61,858 nucleotides of DNA from Cocleimonas sp. (GTDB lineage Bacteria; Pseudomonadota; Gammaproteobacteria; Thiotrichales; Thiotrichaceae). Made by a program: the position numbers and the translations under genes. The notes under the pieces are model-generated. The model saw only the letters and a list, made by a program, of their open reading frames with translations. It made no database searches and had not been told where the DNA came from. Shown in pieces: positions 1 to 9,028 of this stretch; the stretch's first letter is position 1; the number at the start of each line of letters is the position of its first letter. Where the stretch lies: contig JAKIUW010000020.1 of NCBI GenBank assembly GCA_021647365.1, forward strand, positions 1 through 61,858, read 5' to 3'.

Positions 1-135
1 GAGAAGACTGTATTATGATGTGCCATGCTTGATTCCTTCTTTGATTCAATGACTTATTGCTAAGACAATTTTATCAGATTTTGGAGTCAGGCACTTACTT
101 TTTATGTTAACGGGACAGTAGTGGCTTACAGCTTA

Positions 136-1035
136 TTACTCTTGAGGGAAATGAAAATCCTTAGGCAGATAAAATATCCGCTCAATTTCTTTAAAGCCTT
201 GTGTTGCATTAACGTAGCACAGGGCTTTTTCATTTTTTGGTAACTTTAGTAGTATTGTTTCTATGTCACGCTTTTGCAAATCATCTGTGTTTAATTCTGC
301 TAACCAGTCATTTTTATCCAAAGGGAAAAGGTGCTCACTTTCTATTGCAGTGGGTGAGTGAGCCCAGCGACCGCGTAGATGATTTTCTGTTATACCTCGC
401 GGAGCAGTATCAATATTTTGTGGATAGAAGAGTCGTCCTTTTAGGAAGCATTGTTTATTATCAATAAGATAACCATTCTTCTTAAGATAGTTTGCAAAAT
501 TATTGCTGAGTTGAGTTTGATGAGTTTTTAAATGCTCTACTTTCTTTCCAAGTTGATCTTTCGTGTTTGTACCAAACCATCGAAAAGGATCTTCATATGG
601 CTCAGTACCTAAATAAAATTTCACAGCAACTTCTAAATGGATAGTTTTATTTGTATGAATATCTCGCACTATAAAGTCTAACTCGCCGTGCGTGTGAGAT
701 CCTTTTTTATGAGGGCTTACAAAAGGCTCAATGATTTGTATGTTTTTAGCAAGCAGCTCAAAGTTTGGACTAATGGTGAGCCAATAGGCGATAAAGCTTT
801 CAAAACGCAAACCGAGACGTCCTGATGTGAGTTTTTTTAAGTGCTCAATAAGAGGAGCAGGGTTTTCATCCAGCGTGATTAATGCGGGTAGACAATCGTT
901 AAACTCATGTAAGCAATCTTTATGACTCCACCAATGGGTATCGTTGTGGTTGCCAGAAACAAGAGGAGGGCTAGCAATGACCCAAGCTAAATCACGTACC
1001 AAGCGGTTAGAAAACCGATTCAAAGTTTCTCCCAT
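136..1035 (-). CDS. DUF1853 family protein
   Basis: Conserved bacterial protein of unknown function. It matches the DUF1853 family by its blocks LRFESFIAYWL and FELLAKNIQI (about residues 76-101), GELDFIVRD and HLEVAVKFYLG (about residues 117-143). No signal peptide or membrane helix is visible, so it is probably cytoplasmic. The E-L-D block followed by E-V-A-V-K has the spacing of a PD-(D/E)xK nuclease core; that is my inference, not an established function. The start ATG lies 16 bases inside the end of the upstream methyltransferase gene, so the two are probably translationally coupled in one minus-strand operon with the FemAB-like gene. Confidence 0.8.
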   Translation of the reverse strand: MGETLNRFSNRLVRDLAWVIASPPLVSGNHNDTHWWSHKDCLHEFNDCLPALITLDENPAPLIEHLKKLTSGRLGLRFESFIAYWLTISPNFELLAKNIQIIEPFVSPHKKGSHTHGELDFIVRDIHTNKTIHLEVAVKFYLGTEPYEDPFRWFGTNTKDQLGKKVEHLKTHQTQLSNNFANYLKKNGYLIDNKQCFLKGRLFYPQNIDTAPRGITENHLRGRWAHSPTAIESEHLFPLDKNDWLAELNTDDLQKRDIETILLKLPKNEKALCYVNATQGFKEIERIFYLPKDFHFPQE

Positions 1036-1619
1036 ACTAAAATTCGATTATTAGCGGGCAGGGCGTAATCCTCTTTTATTTTCATTCCCGCATTATTTGC
1101 CAGTTTATCCAATGCTTCAAAATCACGAATAGCACTTTGTGGGTCACGTTGCTTTAGCCAAACATCAAAGCGTGCATTGCTTTCGCTAGTATATTGTTGA
1201 TGGTAGTTGAAGGGACCATAGAGAATAAATAATCCACCAGAGCTGAGTAGTTTGGGAGCATTTTCAAAAAAATCGACCACATTCTCCCAAGCCATTATAT
1301 GCACAGCATTGGCTGAAAACACAGCGTCATAGTTTTGTTTAGGCCAAGAATCACTACTCACATTCAATGCGATTGGAGCGGGAGTGTTAGGTAATTTTGC
1401 ATCGGCTAGCCAACGGTTTATACCATCGTGGTATGGCTGTTGATCACTGGTTTGCCACATCAAATGTGGCATTTTTTCTGCAAAATAGACTGCGTGTTGT
1501 CCTGTGCCACTGCCCACTTCTAAAGCACTTTTTATATCTTTAAATAAAGGCTGAATAACCTCCAAGATAGGTTCTTTATTTTGATCGCATGATTCTGAGT
1601 AGGGTTTGTTGATCTGCAT
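1020..1619 (-). CDS. DUF938 / UPF0585 class I SAM-dependent methyltransferase
   Basis: Predicted cytoplasmic methyltransferase of the DUF938 (UPF0585, METTL26-like) family; its substrate is unknown. The SAM-binding motif I is E34-V-G-S-G-T-G40 followed by QHAVYFA, and the family block YHDGINRWLADAKLPN follows at about residue 63. The 199-residue length is normal for the family. It starts directly after the FemAB-like gene stop (next base) and overlaps the start of the DUF1853 gene, which makes a tight three-gene minus-strand operon. Nothing in the neighbours reveals the substrate. Confidence 0.85.
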   Translation of the reverse strand: MQINKPYSESCDQNKEPILEVIQPLFKDIKSALEVGSGTGQHAVYFAEKMPHLMWQTSDQQPYHDGINRWLADAKLPNTPAPIALNVSSDSWPKQNYDAVFSANAVHIMAWENVVDFFENAPKLLSSGGLFILYGPFNYHQQYTSESNARFDVWLKQRDPQSAIRDFEALDKLANNAGMKIKEDYALPANNRILVWEKL

Positions 1620-2747
1620 TTAACAGTCCTTGTAGGGTGACTTTAAAGTTTTCATATAATGCGCAACGCCTTCTTGCTCGTGTTGGGTAAAGTTTTTGAT
1701 GGATTCTTCAAAGGGTGAATTGTTTAGCCAATGGCTTGACCGCGTCAGTGTAGGTACAAAGCCCCGCGCTATTTTATGCTCGCCTTGGGCACCAGGTTCA
1801 AAGGTTTGTAATTTGTGTTTGATGCAGTATTCGATGCCTTGATAGTAACAGGCTTCAAAATGTAATTTATCGACTTGCTCACTACAACCCCAGTGTCGTC
1901 CATACAGCGTGGTATCGCTGGCAAACATGAGCGAACCTGCAACACATTTTCCCTCAGCGGTGTCAGCCAATACGAGAACCGTTTGTTTAGGAAGCTTTTG
2001 TGCTACTTCTTTAAAAAAGCTTTCGTTCAATGTTGCTGTGCCGTGTTTTTCGGCAAAGGTTTGTTGATAAAAGCGTGTAAAGTCTTTCCAGTCCTTATCT
2101 GTTGCAGTATGCCCATCAAGTACACGTAGCGTGATATTTTGTTGTTCGACACGACGACGTTCTTGGCGAATATTTTTGCGTTTTCGTTTATCCAGCTTGG
2201 CGAGAAACTCATCAAAGTTTTTGTAGTCTTGATTTTGCCAATGAAATTGACAGTCATGCCGTGTCAGTAAACCATAGTCTTCCATCCATTTTTGCTCATC
2301 ACTTTCTGGGAATAAACAATGAAAGCTACTGTAATTTTGCTGTTGAGCAAACTGCTGAATGGTTTGAATTAATAGCGGAAACACTTCATCTTTTCTATCG
2401 GGCAAGCACAATAATCGCTGACCGCTTGCAGGGGTATAAGGAATTGACGAAACTAGCTTGGGAAAGTAAGGAATATTATTGCGCTGATAAGCATCAGCCC
2501 AAGCATGATCGAAAACAAACTCGCCGTAAGAATTCATTTTTGTATACAAAGGAATAGCGGCGATTAAGACATTATTTTCATAGATTGCTATATGGCATGG
2601 ATGCCAGCCAAATTGGTCGCTCACACAGCCGTTGTTCTCAAGTGCAGACAAAAACTCATGCCGCAAAAATGGATTATTGTCATTGACTAGAGCATTCCAT
2701 TCTTGGGTAGGAATTTGTGAAATTTCAGAGTGAATATTTATCTGCAT
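1620..2747 (-). CDS. FemAB/GNAT-like acyltransferase (PF04339, COG3146)
   Basis: Member of the COG3146/PF04339 family, a FemAB-like double-GNAT fold often labelled peptidoglycan biosynthesis-related but without a proven reaction. Signature stretches are NPFLRHEFLSALE near the N-terminus, FDHAWADAYQR, SIPYTPASGQRLL, and FEPGAQGEHKIARGF near the C-terminus. I place the start at the ATG of MQINIHSE (2747); an upstream GTG at 2771 would add eight residues but is followed by an AT-rich, promoter-like stretch. No signal peptide is seen. It is first in the minus-strand operon with the DUF938 and DUF1853 genes. Confidence 0.8.
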   Translation of the reverse strand: MQINIHSEISQIPTQEWNALVNDNNPFLRHEFLSALENNGCVSDQFGWHPCHIAIYENNVLIAAIPLYTKMNSYGEFVFDHAWADAYQRNNIPYFPKLVSSIPYTPASGQRLLCLPDRKDEVFPLLIQTIQQFAQQQNYSSFHCLFPESDEQKWMEDYGLLTRHDCQFHWQNQDYKNFDEFLAKLDKRKRKNIRQERRRVEQQNITLRVLDGHTATDKDWKDFTRFYQQTFAEKHGTATLNESFFKEVAQKLPKQTVLVLADTAEGKCVAGSLMFASDTTLYGRHWGCSEQVDKLHFEACYYQGIEYCIKHKLQTFEPGAQGEHKIARGFVPTLTRSSHWLNNSPFEESIKNFTQHEQEGVAHYMKTLKSPYKDC

Positions 2748-2788
2748 GTGGCTATTATAAAGGTACAACACATATACTGTAAGAAGCC

Positions 2789-2810
2789 TGTAAAACTAGG
2801 GGGTTGCTTT
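2789..2810 (+). repeat. Palindromic-element arm, TAG type, degenerate single right arm
   Basis: TGTAAAACTAGGGGG followed by TTGCTTT matches the right arm of the window's dispersed palindrome, with one G and the TG before the second T changed. No left arm is visible within 100 bases. It lies in the divergent region between the FemAB-like gene and mtgA. Confidence 0.7.
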
Positions 2811-2934
2811 AAGGCTCACCAAGAGCCAAAAAGTACGCAGGGTCGCGCGTAGCGAGGCGCAGTGATGGTTGAAATAAGGGAAGCGTTATTGAAAGCCTTC
2901 CTATCTTTTAATAGATCGTTAAGGATTAATTACC

Positions 2935-3684
2935 TTGCCCAATAGAGAGTACCAAATAGATAACGAGCCAGAAGCAAAGCGTGGTGGGATATTTAGATTG
3001 ATTTTAAAGAAAATCATCCAGTTACTAATCATTGTTGTGACCTTGTTCTTTGTATTGTTACTAATATTTCGCTGGGCGCCTATCCCTACGTCTGCTTTTA
3101 TATTTCATCAAAATTACTTGGCTAAACAAGACCCTGATAAACATGAGCAGGCCGCTTATCAATGGCTTGATTGGGATGATATTTCACCTCAATTAGCGAT
3201 TGCTGTTATCGCGGCGGAAGATCAACGCTTTCCTGTGCACTGGGGGATTGATACGATTGAGCTAAAAAAAGCGTTGAGTAGCACACATAGAAGAGGGCCG
3301 CGCGGTGCGAGTACAATTACCCAACAAGTCGCTAAAAATTTATTTTTATGGGGTGGGCGGAGTTATACGCGTAAAGCTTTGGAAGCAGCTATCAGTGTAT
3401 CGCTTGAAATAGTCTGGCCTAAAAAACGTATTTTAGAGGTGTATATCAATATTGCACAATTTGGTGATGCTATTTTTGGTGCCAAAGCTGCGAGTGAAAA
3501 ACTATTTGATGTAAAGGCCAAAAAACTCAGTCGACAACAAGCCGCAATGCTAGCGGCCGTATTACCCAAACCTGCTGTTTCAAATGTTAACGATCCACGA
3601 CCATCGTTACGACAACGTCAGCAATGGATATTAAAACAGATGAAACAGTTAGGTGGTTTGAATTATTTGAAACAGCTTCAATAA
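2935..3684 (+). CDS. mtgA: Monofunctional biosynthetic peptidoglycan transglycosylase
   Basis: Polymerises lipid II into glycan strands at the periplasmic face of the inner membrane (GT51 family). A single N-terminal membrane anchor spans about residues 20-45. Catalytic Glu95 sits in AAEDQRFPVHWG, and the family blocks RGASTITQQVAKNLFLW and RSYTRKALEAA follow, then VYINIAQFGDAIFGA. No transpeptidase domain is present, which separates it from class A PBPs, and 249 residues is a normal MtgA length. The start is a TTG at 2935; no in-frame ATG lies nearby upstream of the basic pre-anchor segment. It appears to be a single-gene unit. Confidence 0.92.
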   Translation: MPNREYQIDNEPEAKRGGIFRLILKKIIQLLIIVVTLFFVLLLIFRWAPIPTSAFIFHQNYLAKQDPDKHEQAAYQWLDWDDISPQLAIAVIAAEDQRFPVHWGIDTIELKKALSSTHRRGPRGASTITQQVAKNLFLWGGRSYTRKALEAAISVSLEIVWPKKRILEVYINIAQFGDAIFGAKAASEKLFDVKAKKLSRQQAAMLAAVLPKPAVSNVNDPRPSLRQRQQWILKQMKQLGGLNYLKQLQ

Positions 3685-3722
3685 GATTCTCGCTAAAGCT
3701 TGCAAGAATGCGCTGATGATCG

Positions 3723-4277
3723 CTACTTAGTCGCAACCGTTGAAGGTTTAGAGTTTTCAGAAATAAATGTTTCAAGCGACTCTATTGAAACAATACCAGG
3801 TTGTGCTGCAACGAGCTTTCCTTCTGGATCAAAAAGAATAAAAGTAGGTGTGCCGACTAATGATTCACCGATGCTTTGTTGCATCCAGACATTCATTTCT
3901 ACATAGTTTGTAATGATGGTAGGGAATTTAATATTGTATTCCATAATAAAATCTTCAGCCGCATCAATGCCTTTTTGTCCATCGAGTGATACACCTAATA
4001 AACGTGCATTTTTAAGTTTGCCATCGAATTTTACCATTTCAGGCATGTGCATACGACAAGCGGCGCAATTAGATTCCCAAACTTCAACAATTGTCCATTT
4101 ATCTTTGCCAATATGATTGATAATCGAATCTTGTTTGCCATTAAGATCAGTAAAAGCAGAAGCACTTTGGCTTGCTAAAGAGGTTAATAACAGTAATGAA
4201 AGAAGCAAAAACTTTGCTCTTTTTATTATAAAGTTTGCTATAAAATTTGGTTTCACGGACAATTCCTCAATTTTCAT
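3723..4277 (-). CDS. TlpA-like periplasmic thioredoxin-fold protein
   Basis: Predicted thiol-disulfide exchange protein of the redoxin/TlpA group. An N-terminal hydrophobic signal segment (about residues 22-41, ending SASAF) sends it to the periplasm. The active site is C71-A-A-C74 in WESNCAACRMHMPEM, followed by the thioredoxin-fold cis-Pro strand GTPTFILFDPEGKLV. The CAAC dipeptide differs from the usual CxPC of TlpA/ResA proteins. The real start may be an internal Met near the hydrophobic core, since the first 20 residues are long for a signal peptide. It is convergent with mtgA and divergent from the gph-like gene. Confidence 0.82.
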   Translation of the reverse strand: MKIEELSVKPNFIANFIIKRAKFLLLSLLLLTSLASQSASAFTDLNGKQDSIINHIGKDKWTIVEVWESNCAACRMHMPEMVKFDGKLKNARLLGVSLDGQKGIDAAEDFIMEYNIKFPTIITNYVEMNVWMQQSIGESLVGTPTFILFDPEGKLVAAQPGIVSIESLETFISENSKPSTVATK

Positions 4278-4298
4278 TTATAAATTTTAATCAATCTG

Positions 4299-5000
4299 AT
4301 GGCTACAAAACACGATAGTTCAAATATCTCTGCCGTACTCTTCGATCTCGATGGTACTTTGCTCGATACCGCGCCCGATATGACCAATGCTTTGAACATG
4401 TTACTCGAAGAAGAGGGCAAAGCGCCTTTATCTTACGAGTTTTGTCGAGATTATGTCTCGCATGGTTCAATAGCCATGGTCACGCTAGGTTTTGGTCATC
4501 CAGTTGATCATTCACAAAAAGATAACCAGCAAAGTACAGACGAGTTCGAGCGTCGCCGTCAGCGGTTCTTGGATTTATACGAGCAAAACCTCTGTGTGGA
4601 TACAAAATTATTCGCAGGCATGGATGAAACGTTGTTATTTCTGGAAGAACAGAACATCCACTGGGGTATCGTTACCAATAAGCCTGAGTTTCTGACCTTA
4701 CCATTACTTGAACAAATGCAACTCCATAATCGCGCTTGTAGTATCGTATCGGGTGATACTATTCCACAGCGCAAGCCTGATCCAGAACCTTTGTACCTAG
4801 CGGCTAATCAATGCGGATGTTTGGTGACAGAATGCATTTATGTCGGTGATGCTGAACGTGATATTGAGGCGGGTAATCGTGCCAATATGAAAACACTGCT
4901 CGCTAGTTATGGCTATATTGATGCTGATCAAGCACCTGTTGAGTGGGGAGCAAATGGGGTTGTTGAGCATCCATCAGAGATTATTGAGTGGGTTTTATAA
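4299..5000 (+). CDS. HAD-IA phosphatase, Gph/MupP-like
   Basis: HAD-superfamily phosphatase. Motif I is FDLDGTLLDT with nucleophile D16 and acid D18, a helical cap follows with YVSHGSIAMVTLGFG, then the Thr/Lys motifs VTNKP and KPDPEPLYLAA, and motif IV VGDAERDIEAG. The cap sequence with VSHG and the length of 233 residues fit the phosphoglycolate phosphatase (Gph) / N-acetylmuramate-6-phosphate phosphatase (MupP) group. These two cannot be separated here because the usual neighbours (ubiG, or rpe/trpS) are absent. It is cytoplasmic. A palindromic-element arm lies 28 bases after the stop. Confidence 0.85.
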   Translation: MATKHDSSNISAVLFDLDGTLLDTAPDMTNALNMLLEEEGKAPLSYEFCRDYVSHGSIAMVTLGFGHPVDHSQKDNQQSTDEFERRRQRFLDLYEQNLCVDTKLFAGMDETLLFLEEQNIHWGIVTNKPEFLTLPLLEQMQLHNRACSIVSGDTIPQRKPDPEPLYLAANQCGCLVTECIYVGDAERDIEAGNRANMKTLLASYGYIDADQAPVEWGANGVVEHPSEIIEWVL

Positions 5001-5027
5001 GTGTATTAATTCGTGCATGAAAATCAG

Positions 5028-5054
5028 TCATGTAAAAGTGGGGGGGTGTGCTTT
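5028..5054 (+). repeat. Palindromic-element arm, CAC type, single right arm
   Basis: TCATGTAAAAGTGGGGGGG then TGTGCTTT, a full-length right arm just after the gph-like stop codon. The sequence before it shows no convincing left arm. Together with the arm at 7703-7729 it brackets the motor-like gene pair in direct orientation. Confidence 0.9.
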
Positions 5055-5188
5055 GATTAACTCTATACAAACATATAAAGTAAAAGATCGTATAATAATT
5101 GAGCAATTCTAGCGTTCGTGGCATTATAGCCAACTTCAAAGGAATGAAGTAAGCGTATGATTTTGTATGCTTCGGGCAAGGGTAATCA

Positions 5189-6187
5189 GTGAATATCAGA
5201 AAAAGCAGTGCTAAAAGCACCTTAATCCAAATTGTAATATTTCTTTTAGTGGTTGCAGCGCTAACGCTTATTAATAAAGGTGTTATCGAAGATCTCTATA
5301 ATTCGGGCGAAATCAGCAAAACAGGAATGATCATCAATGCGATTATCATCGCTTTGTTTTTCTTTGGCATGTTAAGAATCGTGATGGTGTTGGTTCGTTA
5401 TATCAATGAGCATCATGTTTCACTTAAGTTAGTTGAGTACTTAAAAGAAAATGCCAGTAATCCGATATCTCGCTTGCCCGAAAATTCATTAGCAGTACAG
5501 CGTTTTAAAGCTGTTAGATGGGTTGCAAAGCAAGGTGCACCCATTAATCAAGCTGCTATGGCGGCAAGTTGTAATGCCTCAGAAAATTCCCGTTTAACCC
5601 TTGTGCGCTTTGTTCACAGTACCTTGATTTTAGCAGGTGTTTTCGGAACAGTAGTGTCTCTTTCTACCGCGCTTATTGGTGCGGCAGGTCTGCTAAATTC
5701 GCCCGAAGGCGTTAAAGAAATGGGCACGATTATCAGTAGTATGTCATCTGCTTTAAGTTCTACTGTCACCGCTATTGTGTGTTTCTTCATATTCGCTTAC
5801 TTTTATCTGCGTTTAAATGATGCGCGTATTCAAATGTTATCCAATATTGAAGACATCACATCGTTATATTTATTACCAAAAGTAACTCACACAGAAGATG
5901 GCATGATTCGCCAAGTAACAGAATTAACGGCTGCACTTAATAAAGCTGCGGACAAGTTATTGGTTGTTGAGCAAACTTTTATTGCCGCAGGAGATCGTTT
6001 ACAACATGCGGTTAATGATTTGCACGGACAAGTGAATAACAGTAGTTTGGATGATATTAAAGACCTTATTCGTAAAGGTTTCCATCTTTCAGAGCCAGAG
6101 TACGATGCCATCGAAGAAGTTAAAAAGATCGCCTCAGCAGAGGGTGAGGTAGAAACACCGATGATCACTCGAACCGTGATGAAGTAA
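5189..6187 (+). CDS. MotA/TolQ/ExbB-type proton channel protein
   Basis: Inner-membrane stator subunit of the MotA/TolQ/ExbB superfamily. Two hydrophobic segments lie near residues 11-28 and 45-68, then a cytoplasmic stretch, then the two conserved channel helices around residues 142-172 (VFGTVVSLSTALIGAAGL) and 183-210 (ISSMSSALSSTVTAIVCFF), which match the TolQ/ExbB pore core. The cytoplasmic C-terminal tail is charged and partly helical. The start is a GTG at 5189 behind AAGGGTAA. The next gene, 12 bases downstream, encodes its MotB/ExbD-like partner, so the pair should form a 5:2-type ion-driven motor. It is not TolQ, ExbB or MotA by context: no tolR, tonB or chemotaxis gene is nearby. 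Confidence 0.85.
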   Translation: MNIRKSSAKSTLIQIVIFLLVVAALTLINKGVIEDLYNSGEISKTGMIINAIIIALFFFGMLRIVMVLVRYINEHHVSLKLVEYLKENASNPISRLPENSLAVQRFKAVRWVAKQGAPINQAAMAASCNASENSRLTLVRFVHSTLILAGVFGTVVSLSTALIGAAGLLNSPEGVKEMGTIISSMSSALSSTVTAIVCFFIFAYFYLRLNDARIQMLSNIEDITSLYLLPKVTHTEDGMIRQVTELTAALNKAADKLLVVEQTFIAAGDRLQHAVNDLHGQVNNSSLDDIKDLIRKGFHLSEPEYDAIEEVKKIASAEGEVETPMITRTVMK

Positions 6188-6199
6188 GGAAGAAGAGTC

Positions 6200-7702
6200 A
6201 TGGAATTTGGTTATCCTGGTGCAAACACACACTTAGAAAATCACGGTGTAAGTGAAGAAAGCTTTTGGCCATCATTTACAGATATTATGATGGTTATCGT
6301 GATGGTGTTTTTATTGGTCACAGTTGCGGTGATCTTAAATAATTGGTCATTGATTGGTGATCTTAAAAACAGTATTCAAGCACAACAAATTGCTTCTAAT
6401 TTAGCTGAAAACAGACAACAAGAAAATGTCAGCCTTGGCTCAAAACTTTCATCGTTAGAAAAACAAATTGTCACGCTGAATGAAAAGTATGAGCAAGAAA
6501 AAGCCAGTCTAGTAGCCTCTAAAGAAGCGCTAGAAAGCAATCAGCAAGCGTTGAGTGAGAGTCAACAGCAACTAGCGGATAAGGCTGATTCATTATCAGC
6601 TTTGGAAGAAAAGTTAGTAACGCTTGATGAATCTTTAATAGCAGAAAAAGCCAGCCATACAGAGGCCCAAAGCAAACTAATAGAGAGCGAAGAGAAGCTA
6701 GCTAAGCAAATAGGTGCACTTGCAACATTGCAAACTAATTTTGACACGGCATTTGAGCAAAAAAATAAACTAGCACTATTAAATAAAACTCAAAATAGTA
6801 CGATTGCGGAAAATGAAAAAGCCCAGAAAGCGCTACAGCAGGCCTTAACTAGCAGTAAGTCAACCATTGAGTCACTGGAAAAGAAACAAATAATAAATGA
6901 AAAAGAAGCCCTGAAGCTAACTGAAGCGGATGCACTGAAAGCGAAAGTTCTTGCAAGTTTACAAAAGGATCGTGGCGACTTAGAAAAGAAAATTAGTTTG
7001 TTACAAACGGGTTACAATAAAGCGAAAGAAGCTGCGTTGGCTGAAATTGAGCTTTCTAAAGAAATAAAAACAAAGTTTGATGCTTTGACTAAATCTCAAA
7101 TGATGCAAAAAGGCACATTACAAGCGGCAACTGATTCAGAGAAAATGACGGAAGATGCCTTGCAAGTTGCTCAAGATTCACTAAAGGAGCTAGAAGAAGA
7201 GAAGCAAAGAATCATTTTTTCAATGTCGACGAAGTTGACAGAAAGTGAAGAAAAAGTAACCTCTTTAGAAGCCTCCGTTACCGAGCTTGCTAAGCAATCA
7301 GAAGAAAAAGATGCGAAGATATTAGCCTTTAAATCAGATGATGGTAATGAAAAGCTGCGTAGCTTACAAGGTGAGTACGACACTTTGGATGCAAAATACC
7401 AGAAGCTATTACGACCTGCACGCTCTTCTAAAGGTAAGTATATTGTTTCTATTAGCTATAAAAATAGATCTGGCAAGCGAGTGATTAAGTTAAAGCCCGG
7501 TCCAGATGCGAGCTATAAGACGGTTACTAAGTCTGAATTACATAAGGTTTTGGAAGGATTGAAAAAGAAGCACAACACAGATTTGTACCTAAAAATAATT
7601 ATCCCCAAAACCAGTGGCCTATCGTATAACGAAGCCTGGAAATTCACCAGCAACCTGCAAAGGAAGTATGATTACTATCATCAGCCCGATGCTAAGAAGT
7701 AA
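6200..7702 (+). CDS. MotB/ExbD-like stator partner with long coiled coil
   Basis: Single-pass membrane protein. Residues 20-50 hold FWPSFTDIMMVIVMVFLLV, the MotB/ZorB/ExbD type of helix, with a probable proton-binding Asp28 at its cytoplasmic end. Residues of about 60-420 are an almost unbroken Glu/Lys/Gln/Ser/Leu coiled coil projecting from the membrane. A compact basic C-terminal domain of about 90 residues follows (KGKYIVSISYKN ... YLKIIIPKTSGLSYNEAW). No OmpA-like peptidoglycan-binding domain is recognisable, unlike MotB, PomB or ZorB. It forms an operon with the channel gene upstream. Its load and target are unknown. Confidence 0.75.
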   Translation: MEFGYPGANTHLENHGVSEESFWPSFTDIMMVIVMVFLLVTVAVILNNWSLIGDLKNSIQAQQIASNLAENRQQENVSLGSKLSSLEKQIVTLNEKYEQEKASLVASKEALESNQQALSESQQQLADKADSLSALEEKLVTLDESLIAEKASHTEAQSKLIESEEKLAKQIGALATLQTNFDTAFEQKNKLALLNKTQNSTIAENEKAQKALQQALTSSKSTIESLEKKQIINEKEALKLTEADALKAKVLASLQKDRGDLEKKISLLQTGYNKAKEAALAEIELSKEIKTKFDALTKSQMMQKGTLQAATDSEKMTEDALQVAQDSLKELEEEKQRIIFSMSTKLTESEEKVTSLEASVTELAKQSEEKDAKILAFKSDDGNEKLRSLQGEYDTLDAKYQKLLRPARSSKGKYIVSISYKNRSGKRVIKLKPGPDASYKTVTKSELHKVLEGLKKKHNTDLYLKIIIPKTSGLSYNEAWKFTSNLQRKYDYYHQPDAKK

Positions 7703-7729
7703 TCATGTAAAACTAGGGGGGTGTGCTTT
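7703..7729 (+). repeat. Palindromic-element arm, TAG type, single right arm
   Basis: TCATGTAAAACTAGGGGGG then TGTGCTTT, beginning directly at the stop codon of the coiled-coil gene. No left arm is seen. It is a candidate 3' end or terminator of the motor operon. Confidence 0.9.
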
Positions 7730-7752
7730 TAATTTACAAGCTTAATTGGCCA

Positions 7753-8661
7753 TTAAATGGATGTAGCAATATCACGTTTTGTGTCGAAGGCACTGGCGAC
7801 ATTAGAGGTTGTTCTACCACCTTGTAATCCGCGCAGTATTGTTTTCTTTTCCTGTTCTTGGCTGTAAAATTCTTTTTCAAAGGATGTAAATTCATAATCT
7901 GTCATCAACTTATGTAGCTTCGTTTCAACAGAACCTCGCCCTACAAATTGCGATAATCTCCACTTCAAAGGAATGTCACCATATAGCTCTTTCACTACTG
8001 CTAATTCACCCGTATCAACTTCGTATGGATGCATATAGAAAACGGCGCGTTCCTCATTGAGCTTACTGCTTAAGTGTTTGGTTACAGAGTAGGGCAGCAG
8101 TCTAAAATAGCCACCACCAAAGAACGGGAACTTATGTTTGCCTATTTTCATATAGCTTAGGTAATGTTCGTTTATACCGTATTCATTGAAAATTTTGAGT
8201 GAATACTTTTTCTCTATGCCGTATTTAATGACTTTCATCGGGAATAATGACGAATCATACTTGAGTCCATTCTCTGCTAAGGCTTCACAGTACCACTCAA
8301 ATAAATATTCTCTGATCGAAAAATTAGGGGCACGAAAGCCAATAACTTTGGCGCCTGAAGCGTCTTCTAATGACTTTACAGAATTAGTCACATCTTCCAT
8401 GACTTGCTTTGGCGTGAGCTTAAAAATAGCATCATGGTTATAACCGTGCGATGCGACCTCATGCCCAGCATCAGCAATTCTGCGGATTAATTCGGGGTGC
8501 TTTCTGGCGACATTACCCAGTGTAAAGAAAGTAGCTTTATGTTTGTGTTCTTCAAGAATATCAAGCAGTAGTAGCGTGTTATCGTACACACGATTGGAGA
8601 CGGAGTTGGTGTTATCCAGTACCGATTGGGCCCAATCTTCAACATCAATTGAGAAAATCAT
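7753..8661 (-). CDS. Polysaccharide deacetylase, exosortase (XrtA)-associated type
   Basis: NodB-homology polysaccharide deacetylase. The catalytic Asp/metal motif is SIDVEDW (residues 4-10), the metal His motif is GHEVASHGYNHD, and FRAPNFSI is the family motif 3. The C-terminal part (FPFFGGGYFRLLPY, YMHPYEVD) is the DUF3473-type extension typical of deacetylases in exosortase/PEP-CTERM exopolysaccharide loci. It lacks a signal peptide, as do most of that subgroup. No exosortase, chain-length or other export gene lies nearby, so it is an orphan here; the sugar transferase at 17.75 kb could serve the same pathway. The ATG at 8661 follows AGGAAAC-like purines on the minus strand. Confidence 0.85.
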   Translation of the reverse strand: MIFSIDVEDWAQSVLDNTNSVSNRVYDNTLLLLDILEEHKHKATFFTLGNVARKHPELIRRIADAGHEVASHGYNHDAIFKLTPKQVMEDVTNSVKSLEDASGAKVIGFRAPNFSIREYLFEWYCEALAENGLKYDSSLFPMKVIKYGIEKKYSLKIFNEYGINEHYLSYMKIGKHKFPFFGGGYFRLLPYSVTKHLSSKLNEERAVFYMHPYEVDTGELAVVKELYGDIPLKWRLSQFVGRGSVETKLHKLMTDYEFTSFEKEFYSQEQEKKTILRGLQGGRTTSNVASAFDTKRDIATSI

Positions 8662-9028
8662 CCTTGTTTCCTAATTTTTATTTATTAATGGAGACCGACT
8701 TCTTGTATAGGTCTATGGATTAACGATAAACAACTATGCTTAAAAATTAATCTATATAAAGAACGATGGTTGCAATCAAACGATAAGCTGTATGTAGGGC
8801 ACCCTATTAATTAGGAATTCCTTCTGGCAAGCTCTCTAAGGAAAGATTATAAATGATCATCTCCGTTGTTATACTTCTTGTAAAGGACGGACTATTTTTT
8901 GCAAAGCGCACCTAGGATAGAATCACTTGTAATCTTGCAGAAGAACTCCGAATTAATAGAGCTACCCTATAGAAATAGAGACCTAGCTAATGTATCCTTC
9001 GCGCTCTGAGTTCTTGTCAGATAAAAAT
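8662..9028. other. Intergenic region with no recognised gene
   Basis: AT-rich stretch between the divergent deacetylase promoter and tRNA-Pro. I see no ORF with a credible ribosome binding site and no palindromic-element arm. The block ATTAATAGAGCT at about 8951-8964 recurs at about 15482-15495; its meaning is unclear. Confidence 0.4.

Noticed and set aside
5189..7702. Zorya defence system
   Set aside because: The pair resembles ZorA/ZorB at the membrane, but the partner lacks the OmpA-like domain and no ZorC, ZorD or ZorE gene is present.
7753..8661. A full exosortase/PEP-CTERM polysaccharide locus
   Set aside because: Only the deacetylase is present; no exosortase, chain-length protein or PEP-CTERM substrate is seen nearby.
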